DNA from: Thauera sp. GDN1 | GTDB taxonomy: Bacteria > Pseudomonadota > Gammaproteobacteria > Burkholderiales > Rhodocyclaceae | DNA length: 64,000 nt | Assembly: GCF_029223545.1 (NCBI RefSeq) | Contig: NZ_CP097870.1 | Coordinates: 3,720,001 to 3,784,000 of the forward strand | Reading direction: 5' to 3' | Part shown: positions 58,964-64,000 of the stretch, one piece after another | How positions within the stretch are numbered: the first letter of the stretch is position 1 | How the letters are laid out: each line of letters opens with the position of its first letter | The notes under the pieces: model-generated | The model's input: the letters and a program-made list of their open reading frames with translations, nothing else | Told to the model about the DNA's origin: nothing | Database searches by the model: none | Position numbers and translations under genes: made by a program

Positions 58964-59566
58964 TCAGGCGAGGTTCGGCAGCAGGCCGTGCTCGCGCAGG
59001 TACTTCTGCAGGATTTCCAGGCGGCTGAGCGGGTCGTCGAGCTCGAGCAGCTTCTGCTTGGCGAGCAGCGGGATCGGCAGCAGTTCGGTATAACGCGCGC
59101 CGACCCAGCCTGCATCGTCGAAATCGTGCGGCGGCGGCAGGCGTTCGCCGAGTTCGCCGACGATGGTCCGCAGCAGCGGCAGCAGATCGGCCTGGGCCTC
59201 GGGGACCAGCTCCGCCGGCGACTCCTCCAGCCAGCGCACGCTGGCGACCAGCAGGCCGTCGCGCTCGAGCTCGTGGTCCTCGATGCGGAAACGCCGGCCG
59301 CCGCGGGTGAGCAGGTTCAGCACCCCGGTCTGCGCCATGTCCCACTGCTCGATGCGCGCCTCGGTGCCCACCGGATGCGGGACCGCGGCCTCGCCGACCT
59401 CCTCGCCGGCGGCGATCAGGCACACGCCGAAGGCCGAGTCCTCGCGCATGCAGCGGGTGATCATGTCCATGTAGCGCGGCTCGAACACGCGCAGCGGCAG
59501 CACGCCGCCGGGGAAGAGCACGGTCTTGAGCGGGAACAGCGGCAGGCGTTCGGGCGGCGTGGTCAT
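58964..59566 (-). CDS. LON peptidase N-terminal (substrate-binding) domain protein
   Basis: A 200-residue stand-alone LON-substrate-binding domain without ATPase or protease parts. It shows LPLFPLKTVLFPGGVLPLRV, FEPRYMDMITRCMREDSAFG and the C-terminal helical block LLPIPLLAKQKLLELDDPLS. The function of such single-domain proteins is unknown. It converges with mutY and follows ubiX by 43 nt. Confidence 0.9.
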   Translation of the reverse strand: MTTPPERLPLFPLKTVLFPGGVLPLRVFEPRYMDMITRCMREDSAFGVCLIAAGEEVGEAAVPHPVGTEARIEQWDMAQTGVLNLLTRGGRRFRIEDHELERDGLLVASVRWLEESPAELVPEAQADLLPLLRTIVGELGERLPPPHDFDDAGWVGARYTELLPIPLLAKQKLLELDDPLSRLEILQKYLREHGLLPNLA

Positions 59567-59609
59567 GGTGCCCTCCTGGGCGAATGGGCTGAACTCGGGC
59601 GCCGGCGGC

Positions 59610-60257
59610 TCAGCGCGCCTGCTCGCCCGGCTCGGCCGCGGGCACGCGATCCTCGCCCCAGCGCGCCATCAGCGCATGCGGCACGCCGAGCTGGTCGAGG
59701 ATGCGGGCGACGACGAAGTCGATGAGATCCTGGACGGTCTGCGGATGGTGGTAGAAGCCCGGATTCGGCGGCAGGATGCACACGCCGAGGCGGGCGAGCC
59801 TGAGCATGTTCTCGAGATGGATCGCCGAATACGGCGTCTCGCGCGGCACCAGCACCAGCTTGCGGGCTTCCTTGATGACGACGTCGGCAGCGCGCTCGAT
59901 CAGGTTCTGGCTCAGGCCGCCGGCGATCGCAGCCAGCGTGGCCACCGTGCACGGGCACACCACCATCGCGTCGGGCGGATTGGAGCCGGAGGCCGGCGGC
60001 GCGAACCACTCCTCGCGGCCGAACACCCGCAGCTGCCCCGGCGCCGCACCGAAGCGCGCCGACAGCTCGGCCTCGACCTCGGCCGGGCGCGCCGGCAGGT
60101 TCCAGTCCATCTCCTGGCGGGCGACGATCTGCGCCACCTGCGAGTACAGCAGCCACACCCGGCAGCCGGCCTGCAGCAGGCATTCGACCAGGCGCACGCC
60201 GTAGGGCAGGCCGGAGGCGCCGGTGAAGGCGACGGTGACGGTGCGGGGCGGATTCAT
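59610..60257 (-). CDS. ubiX: Flavin prenyltransferase UbiX
   Basis: A 215-residue UbiX/Pad1 that makes prenylated FMN, the cofactor of UbiD-type decarboxylases. It has the N-terminal VTVAFTGASGLPYGVRLVEC, the phosphate-binding VVCPCTVATLAAIAGGLSQN, the block LVLVPRETPYSAIHLENMLR, and PPNPGFYHHPQTVQDLIDFV. No ubiD gene is in the window. It follows the second livK by 11 nt and so appears to be transcribed with the transporter. Confidence 0.95.
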   Translation of the reverse strand: MNPPRTVTVAFTGASGLPYGVRLVECLLQAGCRVWLLYSQVAQIVARQEMDWNLPARPAEVEAELSARFGAAPGQLRVFGREEWFAPPASGSNPPDAMVVCPCTVATLAAIAGGLSQNLIERAADVVIKEARKLVLVPRETPYSAIHLENMLRLARLGVCILPPNPGFYHHPQTVQDLIDFVVARILDQLGVPHALMARWGEDRVPAAEPGEQAR

Positions 60258-60268
60258 CCGGGCTGGGC

Positions 60269-61444
60269 TCACTCGAGATAGTCGGTGATCAGTTCCCAGC
60301 GCCCGTTGCGGATCTGCGCCAGGCGGCCGTGGCGGTTGCCGAGGTGGTCGTCCGGCGTGAAGCGGTAGGTCGGACTGCCGAAATAATCGCGGGTGAACTC
60401 CATGCGCTCGAGCGTGCGCGCGAAGGCCTCGATCGTGAGTGTCGGACCGGTGAGCTCGGCGGTGCGCACGAACAGGTCGGCCAGGGTGTAGCCCATCACG
60501 CTCCACACGTTGGGGTCTGCGTCGAAGCGCGCGCGGTAGCGCTCGATCCAGGCAGCGAGCTGGCTGTTGGCGCCTTCGGCGTAGGGGTGCGGCAGCACCG
60601 AGACGCCGTACAGCCCCTCCACCGCCGCGCCGCCCAGCTCGTGGGTCTGCGCCGAATAGCCGGAGGCGGTGACGAGCATGTCGACCTCCCAGCCGATCTT
60701 GCGCGCCTCGGCCATCGCCGCCACGGTCTCGCGCACCACGGTGGCGAGCACGACGAAATCGCAGCGCGCAGCGCGCAGGCGGGCGATCTGGCTGGACAGG
60801 TCGGTGGCGCCGCGCTTGTAGCTGGTGCGTTCGATCAGCTCGCGCTCGAGGCCGGCCAGGGCCTTCTCCACCCCCTTCATCACCTCCAGGCCGTAGTCGT
60901 CGTCCTGGTACAGCAGGCAGGTGCGCTCGTAGCCGCGCTCGCGCACCATGTGCCGGGTGGCGGCTTCCATGTAGTCCTGGTAGGGCGCGAAGTTCTGGAA
61001 CTTGAGCGGATGCAGCGGCTCGTAGGTCGCCCGGTGCGGCGAGAACGGGAACAGGTGCAGGCGCCCGGCATCGACGACGATGGGCATGGTCGCCATCACC
61101 ACCGGGGTGCCCATGTTGGCGATGAAGGCGAAGGCCTGGTCGCGCTGGACCAGCTTGCGCGCAGCGAGCACGGCACGCTTGGGGTCGTAGCCGGCGTCCT
61201 CGACCACCAGGCGGATGCGCCGCCCATGCACGCCACCGGCGGCGTTGGCCTCGTCGAAGCGCATCAGCATGCCGTCGCGCACCGGCACGCCGAGCAGCGC
61301 GATCGGGCCGGAGAGGTCGGAAACGGTGCCGACGACGATCTCGTCTCCGACGACCTCCGCCGCCGTCGCCGGCAGCGCGGTCGCGGCGAGCGCGAACGCG
61401 GCGACCAGGCCGCGGAGAAGGCTCAGGGGGCGGATGCTATGCAC
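60269..61444 (-). CDS. ABC transporter binding protein, LivK-like (second system)
   Basis: A 391-residue type I binding protein with a signal peptide (LLRGLVAAFALAATALPATA-A). Mature blocks are IVVGTVSDLSGPIALLGVPV, RIRLVVEDAGYDPKRAVLAA and TCLLYQDDDYGLEVMKGVEK. It starts with GTG at 61444. It is more like aromatic/amide-type binding proteins (HAAT family) than LivK of E. coli, but the ligand is unknown. It lies between the livHM pair and ubiX. Confidence 0.88.
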   Translation of the reverse strand: MHSIRPLSLLRGLVAAFALAATALPATAAEVVGDEIVVGTVSDLSGPIALLGVPVRDGMLMRFDEANAAGGVHGRRIRLVVEDAGYDPKRAVLAARKLVQRDQAFAFIANMGTPVVMATMPIVVDAGRLHLFPFSPHRATYEPLHPLKFQNFAPYQDYMEAATRHMVRERGYERTCLLYQDDDYGLEVMKGVEKALAGLERELIERTSYKRGATDLSSQIARLRAARCDFVVLATVVRETVAAMAEARKIGWEVDMLVTASGYSAQTHELGGAAVEGLYGVSVLPHPYAEGANSQLAAWIERYRARFDADPNVWSVMGYTLADLFVRTAELTGPTLTIEAFARTLERMEFTRDYFGSPTYRFTPDDHLGNRHGRLAQIRNGRWELITDYLE

Positions 61445-61457
61445 GACTTCGTCCGGT

Positions 61458-61685
61458 TCAGAAAGGCAGGCGGCGGCGCGGCGTGGCCGGCTTCTGCTCC
61501 GCGCCCGAAGTGGAGCCGGCCGCCGCGACCGGCGCCCTGACCGGCTTGCGCGGCTGGTTCAGTTCCTCGCGCGCGAATCGCACCTTGCCCTCGAGCTCGC
61601 AGCCGCGCATGCCGGGCGAGCAGATCGCACCGCGCACGCGCTGGCAGATGCCGTTCAGGTCGTGGGGGCAGCTCCAGGCACTCAT
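61458..61685 (-). CDS. Small Cys-rich protein, unknown
   Basis: About 75 residues. Four cysteines are arranged in SCPHDLNGICQRVRGAICSP and RGCELEGKV (spacings 6, 7 and 5), followed by a basic Pro/Ala tail. It lies 13 nt upstream of the second livK on the same strand, within the transporter operon. The spacing suggests metal or Fe-S binding, but no family is recognised. Coding status rests on position and the non-random N-terminal half. Confidence 0.5.
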   Translation of the reverse strand: MSAWSCPHDLNGICQRVRGAICSPGMRGCELEGKVRFAREELNQPRKPVRAPVAAAGSTSGAEQKPATPRRRLPF

Positions 61686-61775
61686 CGCGTTCGACTCCAC
61701 AGGCAGCGGGAAATGAGACTGTAACTATCGGCTGCTGCAACGCAAAATTCAAGCGCGGCAGGCGCGCAGACGCAC

Positions 61776-62753
61776 TCAATTCCTTCCGGCCAGGCCCGCG
61801 GGCCGCAGCAGCACGACGGCCACGATCACCGCACCGAACAGCACGAGCTCGAGCCCTGCCGCACGCGCCCAGTCGCCGGGCAGCTGGTCGCGCGCCACCG
61901 CGATCAGCTGCGGGATCACGACGATCACCAGCGCGCCCCAGGCCGCGCCGGCCAGGCGCCGCGCGCCGCCGATGAAGGCCAGCATCAGCAGCTCGAAGGA
62001 GAACACCAGCCCGAACTGCTCCGGGCTGACGAAACCGATCCAGTGCGCATAGAGCGCACCAGCCAGCCCGGACAGCGCGCCACCGACGACGAAGGCCTGC
62101 ATCTTCACCGCGGCGGGGGCGATGCCGCAGGCGGCGGCGGCCACCTCGTCGTCGCGCACCGCGCGCCAGGCGCGGCCGTGGCGCGAGCGCAGCAGGCGAC
62201 GGCAGGCGAAGGCGGCGGCGGCGAAGGCGAGCACGCTCACCAGCGCCTGTGCCAGGGTCGAACCCGCACGCCAGCCGAAGATCGAGAACGCCCCCACCGT
62301 CATCCCCGCGGCGCCGTGCGTCCACGCCTCGGCGCGCACCAGGGCCTCCTCGACGATCAGCGCGAAGGCGAGCGTGCTCATGCCGAAGTAGAGCCCGCCC
62401 AGCCGGCGCGCGGGCAAGCTCGCCAGCGCGCCGCCGAGCGCACCCGCCGCCACTCCGGCCGGCAGCGCCAGCAGCGGCGGCAGGCCACGGGCCACGAGCA
62501 CGGCCTGGGCATAGGCGCCGAGCGCCACCAGCGCCGCCTGGCCGAGCGCGATCTGCCCCGCCTGGCCTACCACGATCACCACGCCGAGGCCGGCGATCGC
62601 GTAGGTCGCCACCAGGGTCGCCTTGCCGAGCGCGTAATCGGCGCCGAGCACGGCGACGGCGAGCGCCAGGATCAGCGCCCAAGGCAGCAGGCTGCGCAGC
62701 GCACCCGGCAGCCTTGCGCCAGCCGCCTTGCCCTCACCCGGCAACCCGATCAT
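61776..62753 (-). CDS. ABC transporter permease, LivM-like (second system)
   Basis: A 325-residue permease with about nine helices. It shows IVVGQAGQIALGQAALVALG, RAWRAVRDDEVAAAACGIAP as the ATPase-contacting loop, and YAHWIGFVSPEQFGLVFSFE. It overlaps the livH-like gene by 4 nt. No livF/livG genes are near. Confidence 0.88.
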   Translation of the reverse strand: MIGLPGEGKAAGARLPGALRSLLPWALILALAVAVLGADYALGKATLVATYAIAGLGVVIVVGQAGQIALGQAALVALGAYAQAVLVARGLPPLLALPAGVAAGALGGALASLPARRLGGLYFGMSTLAFALIVEEALVRAEAWTHGAAGMTVGAFSIFGWRAGSTLAQALVSVLAFAAAAFACRRLLRSRHGRAWRAVRDDEVAAAACGIAPAAVKMQAFVVGGALSGLAGALYAHWIGFVSPEQFGLVFSFELLMLAFIGGARRLAGAAWGALVIVVIPQLIAVARDQLPGDWARAAGLELVLFGAVIVAVVLLRPAGLAGRN

Positions 62754-63625
62754 GCCCCGCTCCGCCCGCCGCGACGCGCGCCCAGGCCCTGCGGGAAGAG
62801 CAGCAGCGCCGCCATCAGCAGCGCATAGGGCACGACGTCCTTGACGCCTTCGGGCAGCGCCAGGCCGGCGAGGGCCTCGATGACGCCGAGCAGCACCCCC
62901 GCCAGCAGCGCCCCCGGCAGGCTGGTGAGCCCGCCCAGCACCGCGGCAGGAAAGGCCTTCAGCGCGATCAGGCCCATGTTCAGATGCACGAAGGTCACCG
63001 GCGCCAGCAGCAGCCCGGCACAGGCCGCGAGCGCGGCGCCGAGCGCCCACGCCAGCGTGTGCATGCGCGCCACCGGCACGCCCATCAGCGCGGCGACGCG
63101 CGCGTCTTCGGAGCAGGCGCGCAGGGCGAGTCCGACGCGGGTGTAGCGGAAGAAGGCGGCGAGCAGCGCGGCGAGCACCACCGTCGCCAGCGTCACCCAC
63201 AGATGGCTGGCGGCCAGCACCAGCGGCCCGAGGGCGATGGTGTCCGCGGCGAAGGGCAGCCGGTGCACCTCCTGCGCCGCGGCGGGCACCGAGGCGACGC
63301 CGCCGCGCATCATCATCCCCAGGCCGAAGGTCAGCAGCACCGCGACCAGGTGCGGCTGGCCGAGCGCGCGGCGCAGCACCGCGCGTTCCAGTCCGGCGCC
63401 GAGCACGCCGACCGCCACCACCGCGACCGCGGCGGCGGCCAGCAGCGGCATCCCCACCTGCAGGTGCAGGCCGAGCGCGGCAAAGGCGCCCACCATCAGC
63501 AGGTCGCCCTGCATGAAGCTGACCGTCTCGGTGGCCTTGTAGATCAGCACGAAGGACAGCGCGACCAGGCCGTAGACACAGCCGGTCGCGACGCCACTGA
63601 GCAGGACCTGAAGGACGGAAAGCAT
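62750..63625 (-). CDS. ABC transporter permease, LivH-like (second system)
   Basis: A 291-residue permease. It shows LLSGVATGCVYGLVALSFVL, TVSFMQGDLLMVGAFAALGL and the loop ALRACSEDARVAALMGVPVA. It is the first gene of livH-livM-small ORF-livK-ubiX-LON on the minus strand. The ATG at 63625 (MLSVLQVLL) is chosen; the frame is open 19 codons more. Confidence 0.88.
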   Translation of the reverse strand: MLSVLQVLLSGVATGCVYGLVALSFVLIYKATETVSFMQGDLLMVGAFAALGLHLQVGMPLLAAAAVAVVAVGVLGAGLERAVLRRALGQPHLVAVLLTFGLGMMMRGGVASVPAAAQEVHRLPFAADTIALGPLVLAASHLWVTLATVVLAALLAAFFRYTRVGLALRACSEDARVAALMGVPVARMHTLAWALGAALAACAGLLLAPVTFVHLNMGLIALKAFPAAVLGGLTSLPGALLAGVLLGVIEALAGLALPEGVKDVVPYALLMAALLLFPQGLGARRGGRSGA

Positions 63626-63692
63626 AGGGGCGCAAGGATAGCCGATCGCGCTCCGGGGCGGCCCCGGGGGCGTTCCGGACACACATGAAGAA

Positions 63693-63741
63693 GGGCCGGT
63701 TCGCGAGCAGGAGGCGAATGCCCCTGTCCGCGAACCGGCCC
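63693..63741 (-). terminator. Inverted repeat, probable terminator of the last gene
   Basis: GGGCCGGTTCGCG (63693-63705) and CGCGAACCGGCCC (63729-63741) are perfectly complementary over 13 bp. On the minus strand the hairpin is followed by TTCTTC. It lies 36 nt after the stop of the gene at 63777. Confidence 0.7.
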
Positions 63742-63776
63742 CCGTACCGACCGGGAATCGGCCCGGCGCCCTGCGC

Positions 63777-64000
63777 TCAGCCGAGGAAACGGTCGAGGAA
63801 GCCCTGCCGCCACAGCACGACGGCGATCACGACCACGATCAGCAGGAACAGCCAGGTCCCCCAGGGGGTTTCCTTCTCCGCGTACGGGTCGGACAGCGAA
63901 CGCGCCGCGCCGGGCGGCAGCGCGGCCACACCGGTGAGCGCGCCGCCGAAGGGGATATTGATGCGCGCACGGGTATTCACCGCCCAGCCGTTGGCGTCGA
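63777..64000 (-). CDS. C-terminal part of a membrane-anchored protein, unknown
   Basis: The frame is open to the window end. The visible 74 residues end in one transmembrane helix (WGTWLFLLIVVVIAVVLW), then RQGFLDRFLG. Before it is a non-hydrophobic PFGGALTGVAALPPGAARSL segment. A GTG at 63980 could start a 67-residue protein, but reading through it continues DANGWAVNTRARI without a break. A larger protein cut by the window edge is more likely. No family is recognised. Confidence 0.6.
   Translation of the reverse strand, partial: DANGWAVNTRARINIPFGGALTGVAALPPGAARSLSDPYAEKETPWGTWLFLLIVVVIAVVLWRQGFLDRFLG

Overview
The window is high-GC bacterial chromosome (about 70% G+C by eye). It reads like a betaproteobacterium of the Rhodocyclales, close to Thauera/Azoarcus. 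The basis is the family make-up (phasin, RibBA with a degraded GTP cyclohydrolase half, short HypF, an SAH riboswitch before ahcY) and a dispersed GTGGGAGCGGCGGCAGCCGCGA palindrome in almost every longer gap. The taxonomic call is inference. Most of the window is ordinary core genome. The accessory part is an AT-richer stretch at about 30.2-33.4 kb.

Layout. 0-3.3 kb: rlmH (end), maf, rng and a UbiA-type prenyltransferase. 3.5-8.0 kb: a complete livKHMGF ABC importer on the minus strand. 8.3-10 kb: ruvAB. 10-15 kb, minus strand: two lipid A-type acyltransferases, dapF, a DUF484 gene, xerC and a small HTH gene. 15.1-21 kb is a methionine/SAM-cycle block: a SAM-II riboswitch with an intrinsic terminator before metK, a Na/Ca antiporter, an SAH riboswitch before ahcY, tlyA and metF. 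21-25.5 kb: a HerA-like ATPase, yebC, an EamA transporter, a YbjQ protein, ruvC and tRNA-Lys(CUU). 25.7-30.1 kb: phasin, an ICMT-like membrane protein, a VanZ protein, a thioredoxin-like ferredoxin, a hydrolase and a GST.

The accessory island holds a broken Phd/PIN pair, a type IV pilin with sigma-54 and PilR-like signals, a REP-associated transposase remnant, higBA and a Phd/PIN pair. Copies of a GGGACAGACCCC-type repeat lie between these cargos. 33.6-40 kb: a CDGSH protein, a Uma2 protein, cutA, dsbD and the riboflavin genes ribE-ribBA-ribH with nusB. 40-46.3 kb: a three-domain lipoprotein, then hypABFCDE for [NiFe]-hydrogenase maturation. HypF is only the carbamoyltransferase half, and no hydrogenase structural gene is in view. 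46.4-53.5 kb: a WxxGxW lipoprotein, a three-gene polar amino-acid ABC importer, a cysteine hydrolase, and an ALDH7 plus saccharopine-dehydrogenase-fold pair that probably degrades lysine through piperideine-6-carboxylate. 53.7-64 kb: rhlE with a long leader, hupB, a HupK-like gene, a flavin reductase, mutY, a LON-domain protein, ubiX, and a second liv-type importer (livH-livM-livK) without ATPase genes.

The best leads are the SAM-II/SAH riboswitch pair and its expression platforms, the pilin and toxin-antitoxin cargos between transposase-associated repeats, the palindrome shared by the phasin and mutY/flavin-reductase promoters, the short HypF with a distant HupK, and the lysine-catabolism module.
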